A stretch of DNA of 26,907 nucleotides from Muribaculaceae bacterium. GTDB lineage: Bacteria; Bacteroidota; Bacteroidia; Bacteroidales; Muribaculaceae. Where the stretch lies: contig VSPM01000035.1 in assembly GCA_009775365.1 (NCBI GenBank), positions 1 through 26,907 of the forward strand. Direction: 5' to 3'. The translations under genes and the position numbers were made by a program. The notes beneath the pieces were generated by a model that worked only from the letters and a program-made list of their open reading frames with translations, was not told the DNA's origin and did no database searches. Within the stretch, counting starts at the first letter, position 1; every line of letters begins with the position of its first letter. Of this stretch, positions 8,564 to 17,027 are shown in pieces.

Positions 8564-8582
8564 ACCCCTGCATAAAAGGGGT
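8564..8582 (+). promoter_or_regulatory. Hairpin in transporter leader
   Basis: ACCCCT and AGGGGT pair around GCATAAA, forming a 6-bp stem in the predicted 5' leader, 34 bases before the ATG at 8617. The function is unknown; mRNA stability or translation control are possible. Confidence 0.3.
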
Positions 8583-8616
8583 ATTTAACTAAACATTTTA
8601 ATCGTTTTATTCATTT

Positions 8617-10311
8617 ATGGATTGGTTTATCGAACTGCTCCGGCCGGGAAACATGTCGCTCGCCAGCACGGTTCTACTCTACTCCTTCGTGATTTTTTCG
8701 GGAATCATCCTTGGCAAGGTTAAGATTTTCGGAGTGTCGCTTGGGGTGACATTCGTGCTGTTTGTTGGCATTCTGCTCGGCCACTTCGGTTATGCCGTTG
8801 AGGGGACCACGCTCCACTTCCTACGTGAATTCGGGCTCATTCTCTTCATCTTTTCTATCGGCATGCAGGTGGGTCCGGGATTCTTCTCTTCCTTCAAAGA
8901 GGGTGGCATCAGGATGAACATGCTTGCCCTGTTGGGGATTGTTCTTAACGTCGGCATAATGCTGACCATTTATTTTCTTCAAGGAGGCTCTGAAGGGGCC
9001 ACATCAATCACCGACATGGTGGGTGTGATGTGTGGCGCCATCACCAACACCCCCGCTCTTGGCGCGGCACAGCAGACAGTGCTTCAGGTTGATTCATCTG
9101 CTTATGAAGTGAGCCAGCAGATGTCGATGGGATATGCAGCCGCCTACCCTCTCGGCGTGGTGGGAATCATCTGCACTATGATTGCCATAAAACTGATTTT
9201 CAAAGTCAATATCGATGATGAAATCAAAGAGGTGGAAGACGAAAAAAGCGATTCCACACAAACTCCCGAGATTCTGACTTTCAAAGTCACCAACGAGCTT
9301 GTGTCGGGTCTCTCAATGTTTAAGCTCCACACTCTCATCAGCTGCAACTACACCTGCTCCAGAATTCTGAAACCCGACGGAACAACCGTTGTGCCTACAT
9401 CAAAAGATGAAATCGAACTTGACGACCTCGTGCTGATTGTTTGCGCAAAACAAGATGAAGAGATTTTCTCAAGATTCATTGGTCCGAGAGTAGACATGAA
9501 ATGGCCGATGGACAACGGCCCTGTAGTGTCGCGCAGAATTCTTATAACGCAAACCGACTATAATGGAGTGAAACTCGGGTCGCTGCATCTTCGCGACGCC
9601 TACGAACTCAACGTCACCCGCGTGAACCGCGCCGGCATGGATCTCCTCGCGAGCCCCAACCTCAGGCTCCAGATAGGCGACCGCGTAACTGTTGTCGGGA
9701 AACTTGACCACATCGAGCTCCTGGCACGCAAACTCGGCAACTCCATGAAGCGTCTCAACGAGCCTAACCTTGTGACAATGTTCATTGGCATATTCCTCGG
9801 CATCATAGCAGGAAGCCTGCCTATCCAGTTCCCCGGAATGTCTGTGCCTATGAAACTCGGTCTTGCTGGCGGCCCGCTCGTTGTGGCAATATTGATTGGT
9901 GCATACGGACATAAAATACATCTCGTGACCTACACCAACTCTGCCGCCAACCTGTTGCTGCGAGAGATTGGCATATGCCTCTTCCTCGCGTCGGTGGGGA
10001 TAGCTGCCGGAAAAGATTTCGCAGCCACAGTGTTCAACCTCAAAGGTGCAATGTGGGTAGGCTACGGCTTTGCTATCACAGTGATTCCATTGATTGTGGT
10101 GGGATGTGTGGCAAGAGGTAAATACAAGATGAACTATCTCTCCATAATAGGCATGATGAGCGGAAGCTACACCGACCCTCCGGCATTGGCTTATGGCAAC
10201 AAAGTGGCCAATAATGATGCCCCGGCAGTAGCATATTCTACCGTTTATCCTCTCACCATGTTTATGCGCGTGATAGTGGCACAAGTGATTGTGCTTTGCT
10301 TTCTGGAATAA
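8617..10311 (+). CDS. AspT/YidE-type transporter with two RCK_C domains
   Basis: This 564-residue inner-membrane protein has the duplicated architecture of the aspartate:alanine exchanger / YidE family. There are about five hydrophobic helices, then two soluble TrkA_C (RCK_C)-like domains at roughly 225-290 and 300-375 (GDRVTVVGKLDHIELLARKL), then a second helix bundle. Both membrane halves carry the repeat-family glycine/proline motifs (GAITNTPALGAAQQ in the first, GMMSGSYTDPPALAYGNK in the second). Family members exchange small carboxylates or amino acids; the substrate cannot be read from sequence. It is probably monocistronic: its own -7 box lies upstream and a 13-bp hairpin follows the stop. 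Confidence 0.87.
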   Translation: MDWFIELLRPGNMSLASTVLLYSFVIFSGIILGKVKIFGVSLGVTFVLFVGILLGHFGYAVEGTTLHFLREFGLILFIFSIGMQVGPGFFSSFKEGGIRMNMLALLGIVLNVGIMLTIYFLQGGSEGATSITDMVGVMCGAITNTPALGAAQQTVLQVDSSAYEVSQQMSMGYAAAYPLGVVGIICTMIAIKLIFKVNIDDEIKEVEDEKSDSTQTPEILTFKVTNELVSGLSMFKLHTLISCNYTCSRILKPDGTTVVPTSKDEIELDDLVLIVCAKQDEEIFSRFIGPRVDMKWPMDNGPVVSRRILITQTDYNGVKLGSLHLRDAYELNVTRVNRAGMDLLASPNLRLQIGDRVTVVGKLDHIELLARKLGNSMKRLNEPNLVTMFIGIFLGIIAGSLPIQFPGMSVPMKLGLAGGPLVVAILIGAYGHKIHLVTYTNSAANLLLREIGICLFLASVGIAAGKDFAATVFNLKGAMWVGYGFAITVIPLIVVGCVARGKYKMNYLSIIGMMSGSYTDPPALAYGNKVANNDAPAVAYSTVYPLTMFMRVIVAQVIVLCFLE

Positions 10312-10348
10312 ATACGCCGCAGACACATTTCAATTATTTTGAATCCTA

Positions 10349-10380
10349 ATAGAAGGCGCGGTGTGAGCCGCGCCTTCTAT
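10349..10380. terminator. 13-bp GC-rich terminator hairpin
   Basis: Arms 10349-10361 and 10368-10380 are perfectly complementary around TGTGAG. It lies 37 bases after the transporter stop. There is no T-run, so termination may be weak or the hairpin may stabilise the 3' end. The loop matches that of the repeat at 6644-6692. Confidence 0.65.
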
Positions 10381-10441
10381 GCTCCTTATATAACTCACTC
10401 TTTATAATACAACACACTCTCTCTGATGAACATTTCTCATT

Positions 10442-11065
10442 ATGGAATTTACATTAGCTTTTATTCTTGAGGTAATCGGCACAGTCGCCGCCGCAATAAG
10501 CGGTATCAGACTCGCCGCAACAAAAAAATTCGACTGGTTCGGGGCATACACCGTAGGCCTCATAACTGCCTGCGGAGGAGGCACCCTTCGCGATCTTTTG
10601 CTCGACATACCGGTGTTCTGGATGCAGACGTGGTGGTATCTCGGAGTCACAGCCCTGTCTCTAATAACAGTGATAACTTTCAGAAGTCTGCTTGTAAAGC
10701 AAGAAAAGATGCTTTTCTTGTTCGACAGCATTGGTCTTGCCCTATTCTGCGTGATAGGAATTCACAAAACTCTTGCCATTGACTACCCTATGTGGGTGGC
10801 CACCGTAATGGGTGTTGTGACAGGTGCATTCGGAGGAGTTTTGCGAGACATCCTTATCAATGAAGAGCCGCTGGTGTTTCGCAAAGACATCTATGCCACT
10901 GCTTGCCTTGCCGGGGCGCTCGTCTACTGGGGGCTTCTCGAAACCGGCTTTTCCACTACTACACAACAACTCAGTTGCGCCGCAACTATTATAGGCATAC
11001 GCTTTCTTACACTCAAGTTCAATCTCTCACTCCCTGTGCTTTCCGACAAAACAGACAAACATTGA
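10442..11065 (+). CDS. TRIC-family (YadS/YicG-like) cation channel protein
   Basis: This 207-residue inner-membrane protein has about seven hydrophobic helices built from two similar halves. Each half carries the family's glycine-rich kink followed by LRD: GGGTLRDLLL in the first and GGVLRDILI in the second. This is the bacterial branch of the trimeric intracellular cation channel family (UPF0126), whose members conduct K+/Na+; the physiological role in bacteria is poorly defined. No Bacteroidetes-type promoter is visible in 10381-10441, though a TATAAT-like string occurs at about 10402. The following gene, rpmE2, has its own promoter. Confidence 0.9.
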   Translation: MEFTLAFILEVIGTVAAAISGIRLAATKKFDWFGAYTVGLITACGGGTLRDLLLDIPVFWMQTWWYLGVTALSLITVITFRSLLVKQEKMLFLFDSIGLALFCVIGIHKTLAIDYPMWVATVMGVVTGAFGGVLRDILINEEPLVFRKDIYATACLAGALVYWGLLETGFSTTTQQLSCAATIIGIRFLTLKFNLSLPVLSDKTDKH

Positions 11066-11211
11066 CAGGAGTATTTTTATTCATTTTCTTGGACAATGTC
11101 ACCCGTAACCGTTTGTTAAGACCATAATTTGAATCCTAATCTGAATTTTAACCCAACTAAAAGATGAAGTGAAGATGAACAGGAAGTTTTGAAGCAAGTT
11201 TTTTCATGAAA
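11066..11211. other. Spacer between TRIC gene and rpmE2 promoter
   Basis: AT-rich, with no open frame of note and no strong hairpin. It contains a 13-base string, TTTGAATCCTAAT (11128-11140), that also occurs at 10338-10350, most likely by chance. Confidence 0.4.
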
Positions 11212-11243
11212 TTTGCATAGTACTGAGAATTTTTGTAACTTTG
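11212..11243 (+). promoter_or_regulatory. rpmE2 promoter
   Basis: The -33 TTTG (11212-11215) and -7 TAACTTTG (11236-11243) are separated by exactly 20 bases, a full match to the Bacteroidetes pattern. Transcription should begin near 11250, giving a leader of about 70 bases. Confidence 0.85.
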
Positions 11244-11251
11244 CAGGCCAA

Positions 11252-11288
11252 TTGACGGGATCGCGACCTGTCAAAACCAACTTTTTTT
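11252..11288 (+). promoter_or_regulatory. Candidate L31 leader attenuator
   Basis: TTGACGGG (11252-11259) pairs with CCTGTCAA (11267-11274), eight pairs including one G-U, around ATCGCGA. It sits at the very 5' end of the predicted transcript and is followed seven bases later by seven T's (11282-11288). This is terminator-like and placed where ribosomal-protein autoregulatory leaders occur. The structure is visible; regulation is inference. Confidence 0.45.
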
Positions 11289-11319
11289 CAAAGAATTAAT
11301 TTAACTGCAGAAAATTAGA

Positions 11320-11574
11320 ATGAAAGCAAAAATTCATCCCGAGAACTACCGTGAGGTTGTTTTCAAAGACATGTCGAACGACGAAACTTTCATCACTCGC
11401 TCGACTGTGGCAACTCGTGAGACTATCGAAATCGACGGCAAAGAGTATCCTCTCGTAAAGCTTGAGATCACATCTTCTTCTCACCCCTTCTTCACCGGCA
11501 AGCAGAAACTCGTCGACACCGCAGGTCGCGTCGACAAATTCCGCAGCCGCTACGGCAACCGTGCAAAGAAGTAA
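11320..11574 (+). CDS. rpmE2: 50S ribosomal protein L31 type B
   Basis: This 84-residue basic ribosomal protein of the large subunit matches the L31 type B form: MKAKIHPENYREVVFKDMS at the start, SSSHPFFTGKQK in the middle and RVDKFRSRYGNR near the end. It has no cysteines, so it lacks the zinc-binding motif of type A and does not depend on zinc. It is a single-gene transcript with its own promoter upstream and a strong terminator downstream. Confidence 0.96.
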   Translation: MKAKIHPENYREVVFKDMSNDETFITRSTVATRETIEIDGKEYPLVKLEITSSSHPFFTGKQKLVDTAGRVDKFRSRYGNRAKK

Positions 11575-11598
11575 TTGCCAACATAATGCTTCAACAAG

Positions 11599-11634
11599 AA
11601 AGGCTGTGCCCCATGACGATGGTGCGCAGCCTTT
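11599..11634. terminator. Terminator between rpmE2 and ruvX
   Basis: A long stem pairs 11599-11609 with 11624-11634 (one G-U), with CC/GG continuing past a mismatch to an ATGACGAT loop. TCTTTATT follows on the plus strand. It sits between convergent rpmE2 and ruvX and probably serves both. Confidence 0.75.
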
Positions 11635-11669
11635 TCTTTATTCCGGACTATAGTTTTTCTGTCTTCTTC

Positions 11670-12086
11670 CTATCTTAACGGGCTATCAAGATATGACGTG
11701 AGAATAAGCACAGCGGCCATCTCGTCGGCTCTCCCCTTTTCTGCCCTCTGCTTTTTCGAGAATCCTCCGGCCAGCATTTCTCTATGGGCTATCGCAGAAG
11801 TGAATCTTTCATCAACCATAGTGACTTTCATGTCCGGCAGCTCTTTGCGAAGACATTTAAGGAACGGTGTTATATATTTCATGCTCTCACTGGGATTTCC
11901 TTGCATATCGCGTGGCTCTCCCACAATTATCTCGTCTACCGGCTCTCGCGAACAATAATCGCGAATAAAATCCATTAAATCGCATGAACGCACAGTCGGC
12001 AATCCATTGGCGATTATCTTCAAGACATCCGTAACCGCCACTCCGCAACGCTTGCGACCATAGTCTATCGCCATGATTCTTCCCAT
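11670..12086 (-). CDS. ruvX: RuvX/YqgF Holliday junction resolvase-like protein
   Basis: This 138-residue RNase H-fold protein has MGRIMAIDYGRKRCGVAVTD at the start (acidic residue in AIDYG), GEPRDMQGNPSE in the middle and DERFTS plus KGRADEMAAVLIL at the end, the characteristic YqgF motifs with the catalytic acids. Family members act on pre-16S rRNA 5' ends and/or Holliday junctions. It is transcribed alone from a well-matched minus-strand promoter about 45 bases upstream. Confidence 0.92.
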   Translation of the reverse strand: MGRIMAIDYGRKRCGVAVTDVLKIIANGLPTVRSCDLMDFIRDYCSREPVDEIIVGEPRDMQGNPSESMKYITPFLKCLRKELPDMKVTMVDERFTSAIAHREMLAGGFSKKQRAEKGRADEMAAVLILTSYLDSPLR

Positions 12087-12129
12087 AACTAAGTTTGTTA
12101 TTTCATTTGAGAGATTATTATTATTGCTT

Positions 12130-12161
12130 CAAAGTTAATAAAAATAAGCGCCCGAATCAAA
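12130..12161 (-). promoter_or_regulatory. ruvX promoter
   Basis: On the minus strand TTTG (12161-12158), a 20-base spacer and TAACTTTG (12137-12130) match the Bacteroidetes promoter in full. The expected leader is about 37 bases. Confidence 0.85.
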
Positions 12162-12332
12162 TATTGCTTATGCATTGTCATGCAATCAGCCATTCAATCA
12201 GCACTGAACGGCAACATCCTTATGCATGGGAACAGTCCCGATTAACAATCGTTAACAATTAGGTTCCAAAAAAGAGTTTTGCAGATTAAAAACGTATTTA
12301 CAGACTTTAATTGTTCCATTGCAGCGATATTA

Positions 12333-12364
12333 TTTGTAGCAAACTTTCGCGCTTACTAATTTTG
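12333..12364 (+). promoter_or_regulatory. Efflux operon promoter
   Basis: TTTG (12333-12336), exactly 20 bases, then TAATTTTG (12357-12364). Transcription should start about 20 bases before the tolC-like ATG at 12391. No second promoter of this quality is seen before 18850, so it may drive all six genes. Confidence 0.85.
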
Positions 12365-12390
12365 CACAAGTAAAATCATAAGATTTCCAC

Positions 12391-13782
12391 ATGAACCGCA
12401 AATTAATAAACCTCTTTTTACCACTTTCGGCAGCATTGGCGTTCTTTCCTTGCACAACAGCCCATGCTCAAATGCCAATCAAGATTGATGAAAAAGTGAC
12501 TGCCGAAATGGTAACGGCTCCACCATCGGCAGCAAAGCCCACAAAATGGTCTTTTTCAGAATGTGTTGACTGGGCTATCAGCAACAGCACTGAAATTAGA
12601 CGCAACATATTAAGCATTCTTCAGGCTGACGAGAACATCGGCGCTGCAAAAGATGCCTGGCTTCCTTCCGTGGGGTTTTCAATGAATCATAATTTCACAA
12701 ACTATCCCTCCCCTAACGATGGAAACAGGAGCAACATTTACGGAGGCAACTATGGAGTGAACGCCTCCTGGACTGTGTGGGAAGGTAATATCAGAAAATA
12801 CCGGCTTGAATCAGCAAAAATCACACGACGTCAGCAGGAACTGGCCGGCGATGACGCGGCCCACACAATCAAACTTGGCATTCTTCAGGCCTATCTCAAC
12901 ATAATGTATGCACGCGAAGCAGTAGAGATTGCAACGCAGACTCTACAGGTCAGCACCTCTCAGACTGAGCGGGCAAAACGCCTTATGGAATCAGGAAGGA
13001 CGTCAAAAGTTGATTTCGCCCAGATTGAAAGCCAAATGGCACAAGACACCTATAATCTCGTCCAGGCAGAAAGCAACGTTGAGTCGGCGAAAATGAATTT
13101 GAAAAAAATTCTTGAACTTGGAATCGACTATAACCTTGAAATCTAAGACGTTGACTTTTCAGACTCCGAGGTGCTTGCATCGCTTCCGGAAATGAACGAT
13201 GTGTTTTCGTTTGCGTCATCGTGGCTGCCAAGTTTCAAGAGCAATGACCTAAGCAAGGATATATATGAAAACGACATAAAAATAGCAAAAGCCGGACGTG
13301 CGCCGGAAATAGCACTAACAGGCGGAGTGTCATCAGGATACACTTCGGGAGGCCCGGCATGGGGAACACAGATGGGGCACAATCTGAATGAATCAGTGGG
13401 CCTTAGCTTCTCGATTCCAATTTACGATGCCAACGCCACTAAAAGAAAAGTGGCACAGGCAAAACTCTCTGCCCTTGAATATGACCTGGCCAACGAGAGT
13501 CTTCTAAACAACCTGTCGCAGACGATTGAAAGCCTATATATCAACGCAAGAAACGCCAAGGCTAAATTCTTGTCAGGGCAGACTCAGCTTGAAGCCACCG
13601 GACTCACAGCCGACCTTGTGAACCGACAGTTTGAACTTGGACTTGTAAACCCGCTTGAACTCCTCACAGCCCATAACAACCTGCTAAACGCACGCCTTGA
13701 AATGTTGCAAAACAAATACATGGCTATTCTCGCCAACAAGACTATAACCTATTATGCCACAACTCAAATCTCTCTACCTTGA
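12391..13782 (+). pseudogene. TolC-family outer membrane protein, interrupted by in-frame TAA
   Basis: Outer-membrane channel of a tripartite efflux system. The frame is open for 463 codons, a normal TolC-family length, except for a single TAA at 13144-13146 (codon 252); sequence on both sides reads on in the same frame as family-like protein. A signal peptide ends near TAHAQ. The first half has the long helical hairpin (LGILQAYLNIMYAREAVEIA); the second repeats it (FSIPIYDANATKRKVAQAKL, then VNRQFELGLVNPLELLTA). There is no frameshift, so one base change (for example AAA or GAA to TAA) explains it. Restart is conceivable at GTG 13171 or ATG 13192, but would yield a fragment without a signal peptide. 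A sequencing error, a recent nonsense mutation or a polymorphic allele are the options. Confidence 0.85.
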
Positions 13783-13828
13783 CAATGCCGCATCGGCAAC
13801 ATTCACAACGAAAATTAATCATAAATGA
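13754..13828 (+). CDS. Possible 24-residue coupling ORF
   Basis: A 24-codon frame starts inside the end of the tolC-like gene and stops with a TGA that overlaps the macA-like ATG (ATGA). Its residues LYLDNAASAT resemble the N-terminal signature of cysteine desulfurases, but nothing after it continues that family. It could be a translational coupler bridging the 42-base gap, a gene remnant, or chance; the last is most likely. Confidence 0.15.
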   Translation: MPQLKSLYLDNAASATFTTKINHK

Positions 13829-14985
13829 AAACCTATAATCTCACACTATCCTTTGCCGTCATGCTTCTGGCAACGGCTTCATGTTCAGAAAAGCCTAAAG
13901 TGGAACTGGAGACCTACACCGTAGAGCCAATCTCATTGTCGGAGGTGGTGACAGCCACCGGCACTATGGAGTCTGTCACACAGGTGGATGTCGGCACCCA
14001 AGTGACCGGCATAATCGACAAACTGTATGCCGACTACAACGACCACGTTTCCAAAGGCCAGCTGCTTGCAGAAATCGAAAAAACGCTTCTCGACAGCGAA
14101 CTGAAAAGCGCCGATGCCAATATGGCTTCTGCAAAAGCAAACTATGAATATGCCAAAACAAACTATGAACGCGACAAGAAACTTCATGACGAGCAACTGA
14201 TCTCTGACTATGAATTCCAGACATCTAAACGCGACTATGACGTGGCACGCCTTTCTTATGAAAAAAGCCAGGCCGACAGAGTGAGAGCCGCCAAGAATCT
14301 GAACTACGCGGAAATCTACTCCCCTATCGACGGCATTATTATCTCTCGAGAGGTGGAAGTTGGCCAGACAGTGGTTTCTAGCATGAATGTGGCCAACCTC
14401 TATGTGATTGCAGACCTTGAAAACATGCAAGTGGTCGGGAATGTGGATGAAGCCGACATAGGGCAGGTAAAAGTGGGGCAACATGTGACATTCACTGTCG
14501 ACGCCTACACTGACGACACTTTTAACGGCACTGTCACTCAGGTTCGTCTTAACCCCACCACAACTTCCAACGTTGTGACATATGAAGTGATTGTAGACGC
14601 CCCCAATCCGGAATTGAAACTTATTCCGGGCATGACTGCCAATCTGACAATCTACACACTTGAGCTCGACAACGTTACAGCAGTGCCTTTGAGAGCATTG
14701 AAGTTTAAGCCAAATGAGAATGATGACGAGAACGGCCTGCCAACGCCCGTGGCATCAAAAGAGAAATCAGACGCATATGTATGGATAGATAAAGGAGACC
14801 GCCTGGTTCAGACCCCTGTCGGGCTCGGTGCTTCCAACAGCAACTATCAGCAGATAACCTCCGGCTTAAAGAACGGCGACAAAGTGGCAATGCAATATGT
14901 CGAACAGGTTTCTAAGCCGAAAGAAGGGAATGCCGAAGAAAATCCGTTTATGCCTAAACCGCCGGGAGCTAAAAAGAGAAAATAA
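13825..14985 (+). CDS. MacA-like periplasmic adaptor (membrane fusion) protein
   Basis: This 386-residue adaptor links an inner-membrane MacB-type transporter to a TolC-type channel. The signal ends at LLATASC, a lipobox-like cysteine near residue 20, so it is probably a lipoprotein. Next come a barrel-sandwich half (VTATGTMESVTQVDVGTQVT), a long alpha-hairpin at about 85-155 rich in Ala/Lys/Glu (SADANMASAKANYEYAKTNY), the second lipoyl half (AEIYSPIDGIIISREVEVGQ) and beta-barrel and membrane-proximal domains (LIPGMTANLTIYT). The tail is Lys/Pro rich. It follows the tolC-like gene by 42 bases and precedes the ATPase by 32. Confidence 0.9.
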   Translation: MKTYNLTLSFAVMLLATASCSEKPKVELETYTVEPISLSEVVTATGTMESVTQVDVGTQVTGIIDKLYADYNDHVSKGQLLAEIEKTLLDSELKSADANMASAKANYEYAKTNYERDKKLHDEQLISDYEFQTSKRDYDVARLSYEKSQADRVRAAKNLNYAEIYSPIDGIIISREVEVGQTVVSSMNVANLYVIADLENMQVVGNVDEADIGQVKVGQHVTFTVDAYTDDTFNGTVTQVRLNPTTTSNVVTYEVIVDAPNPELKLIPGMTANLTIYTLELDNVTAVPLRALKFKPNENDDENGLPTPVASKEKSDAYVWIDKGDRLVQTPVGLGASNSNYQQITSGLKNGDKVAMQYVEQVSKPKEGNAEENPFMPKPPGAKKRK

Positions 14986-15017
14986 ACAAGGGGCACTCAC
15001 TTCTAATCCTCATAATA

Positions 15018-15761
15018 ATGGCAAAAGAGATAATAAAGATTGAAAATCTAAAACGATATTTCAAAGTCGGAGATGAAACCGTAAAAGCACTAAGAGGAGT
15101 GTCGTTCACAATCTATGAAGGTGAGTTCGTCACAATCATGGGCACTTCCGGATCGGGGAAGTCAACTCTTCTTAACACACTCGGATGTCTCGACACTCCA
15201 TCTTCCGGAGAGTATCTGCTTGACGGAATACCGGTGAAAGGTATGGGAAAGAATGAACGCGCACGCATACGCAACAGAAAAATAGGGTTCATTTTCCAGA
15301 ACTATAATCTGCTCCCCAAAACCACTGCCCTTGAAAATGTAGAGCTCCCTTTGCTCTACAACCCTGCCGTGGGCGCAAGAGAGAGGGCTGAAAGAGCAGA
15401 AAAATGCCTGCGCGAAGTAGGGCTTGGCGAAAGACTTATGCATAAAAGCAACCAGATGTCAGGAGGTCAGCAGCAGCGTGTGGCAATCGCGCGCGCACTC
15501 GTCAATAATCCCGTGATTATCCTTGCCGACGAAGCAACCGGTAATCTCGACACACGGACATCGTTTTCAATCCTTACTCTGTTTCAGAAACTATATAAGG
15601 AGGGGAAAACCATTATTTTCGTGACTCACAATCCGGAAATAGCAATGTATTCGTCGCGCAACATAATGCTGCGCGACGGGCATATTGTCAGCGATGAATA
15701 CAACTCCGACATAAAATCAGCCGAAGAAGTATTCAAAAGTCTGCCGGCCGACACTGACTAA
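15018..15761 (+). CDS. MacB/LolD-type ABC transporter ATPase
   Basis: This 247-residue ATP-binding subunit has Walker A GTSGSGKST at about 42-50, Q-loop FIFQNYNLLP, signature MSGGQQQRVAIARAL and a Walker B/D-loop reading ILADEATGNLD. The usual DEPTGNLD has Ala for Pro here; the catalytic Glu is kept, so it should be active. Sequence and context place it in the MacB/LolD subfamily, which powers mechanotransmission rather than classical transport through the membrane. The ATPase and permease are separate genes here, unlike fused E. coli MacB. Confidence 0.92.
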   Translation: MAKEIIKIENLKRYFKVGDETVKALRGVSFTIYEGEFVTIMGTSGSGKSTLLNTLGCLDTPSSGEYLLDGIPVKGMGKNERARIRNRKIGFIFQNYNLLPKTTALENVELPLLYNPAVGARERAERAEKCLREVGLGERLMHKSNQMSGGQQQRVAIARALVNNPVIILADEATGNLDTRTSFSILTLFQKLYKEGKTIIFVTHNPEIAMYSSRNIMLRDGHIVSDEYNSDIKSAEEVFKSLPADTD

Positions 15762-15806
15762 AATCCTACGACTAAAGAACAAAACTCAAACTGCCATAAG
15801 TTAAAA

Positions 15807-17027
15807 ATGAACATCCACAACCTTCTCAAAATAGCCTTGAAAGCACTCAACAACAACAAGATGAGATGCTTTCTGACAATGTTGGGCGTTATCATAGGCG
15901 TCGGGGCTGTTATCGCCATGCTCGCAATCGGACAAGGGTCGAAAAATTCCATAAAGGCCCAGATTTCTGAAATGGGCAGCAACATGATTATGATTTTTCC
16001 GGGAGCAGAACGACGCGGCGGAGTAAGGCAAAGCAGCGACGACATGCAGACCCTGAAGCCCTCCGACTATGAGGCGCTGGTGAACCAGGCATCAACCATA
16101 GCCAACATCACCCCCACTGTAAACGGATCCGGGCAATGGATTAACGGCAACAACAATTATCCGTCGCAAGCACAGGGAGTAAACACTCAGTATCTTGACA
16201 TTAGGCAGCGCAAAGTGGCACAAGGAGAGATGTTTACCGAAGAAGACGTGAAACGCGCCGCCAAGGTGTGTGTGGTTGGCAAAACACTTGTGGAAAACTT
16301 GTTTCCCGACGGCACCGACCCTATCGGGAAAGTGGTCAGATTCGGGTCAATACCGATGACAATAATCGGAGTGCTCGATGAGAAGGGCTACAACACTATG
16401 GGACAGGATCAGGACGACCTCGCCCTCGTGCCATACACCACAGTTATGAAACGTGTGCTTGCCACAGATTATCTGCAAGGGATCCAGGCATCTGCCATTA
16501 ATGAAGACCTGACAGACGAAACCATAAATGAAATCACCGAAATTCTCCGCACCCAGCATAAACTGCGCGACGGAGAGGAAGATAATTTCACAATACGCTC
16601 CATGCAGGAGCTTGCTGAAATGATTTCATCCACATCTTCAATGATGACCGTTCTGCTCGCGGCGGTTGCCGGAATTTCTTTGCTTGTGGGAGGCATAGGA
16701 ATCATGAATATCATGATTGTGAGCGTCACTGAACGAACACGCGAAATCGGATTGAGAATGAGCATAGGGGCAACCGGACGCGACATAATGATGCAATTTC
16801 TTATCGAAGCAATAATCATATCAGTCACCGGCGGCGTGATAGGGATTCTCACTGGGGCTCTCGCCACTTGGATGATTTCGTTCTTTGCTCACTGGCCGGT
16901 GCAAATTGATGTTGCCGCCGTTATTCTGTCGTTTGTGGTATGCACAGCCATTGGAATCATATTCGGCTTTTATCCTGCCGCAAAAGCATCAAACCTTGAC
17001 CCTATCGAAGCTATACGCTATGAATAA
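15807..17027 (+). CDS. MacB-type FtsX-like permease
   Basis: This 406-residue inner-membrane subunit has the MacB topology: one N-terminal helix (MRCFLTMLGVIIGVGAVIAM), a large periplasmic domain at about 45-270, and three C-terminal helices of the FtsX fold, with the conserved MNIMIVSVTERTREIGLRMS cytoplasmic coupling segment and the ending DPIEAIRYE. It partners the ATPase, adaptor and TolC-like channel just upstream; substrate unknown (MacAB relatives export macrolides, peptides or lipids). Its stop overlaps the next gene's start by eight bases. Confidence 0.92.
   Translation: MNIHNLLKIALKALNNNKMRCFLTMLGVIIGVGAVIAMLAIGQGSKNSIKAQISEMGSNMIMIFPGAERRGGVRQSSDDMQTLKPSDYEALVNQASTIANITPTVNGSGQWINGNNNYPSQAQGVNTQYLDIRQRKVAQGEMFTEEDVKRAAKVCVVGKTLVENLFPDGTDPIGKVVRFGSIPMTIIGVLDEKGYNTMGQDQDDLALVPYTTVMKRVLATDYLQGIQASAINEDLTDETINEITEILRTQHKLRDGEEDNFTIRSMQELAEMISSTSSMMTVLLAAVAGISLLVGGIGIMNIMIVSVTERTREIGLRMSIGATGRDIMMQFLIEAIIISVTGGVIGILTGALATWMISFFAHWPVQIDVAAVILSFVVCTAIGIIFGFYPAAKASNLDPIEAIRYE

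Larger units (their letters stand above)
12087..12390. other. Divergent promoter region, ruvX / efflux operon
   Basis: This 304-base AT-rich region has outward promoters at each end (12130-12161 minus, 12333-12364 plus). The middle holds short symmetries: TGCAT/ATGCA (12171-12184) and a tandem TTAACAAT at 12242-12249 and 12252-12259, one helical turn apart, about 75 bases upstream of the operon's -33 box. The tandem could be an operator; no gene is present. Confidence 0.5.

Noticed and set aside
10338..11140. Exact 13-base repeat TTTGAATCCTAAT on both sides of the TRIC-family gene
   Set aside because: A few AT-rich 13-mers are expected to recur by chance in 27 kb, and there are no other signs of insertion (no inverted ends, no transposase).
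12391..13782. Stop-codon reassignment or programmed readthrough at the TAA in the tolC-like gene
   Set aside because: Other genes in the window end normally in TAA, and no readthrough signal such as a conserved downstream structure is apparent; a point mutation or sequence error is simpler.
16885..17019. Longer N-terminus for the histidine kinase
   Set aside because: The extension lies wholly inside the permease gene in another frame and reads as non-family sequence; the ATG at 17020 gives a normal membrane start.
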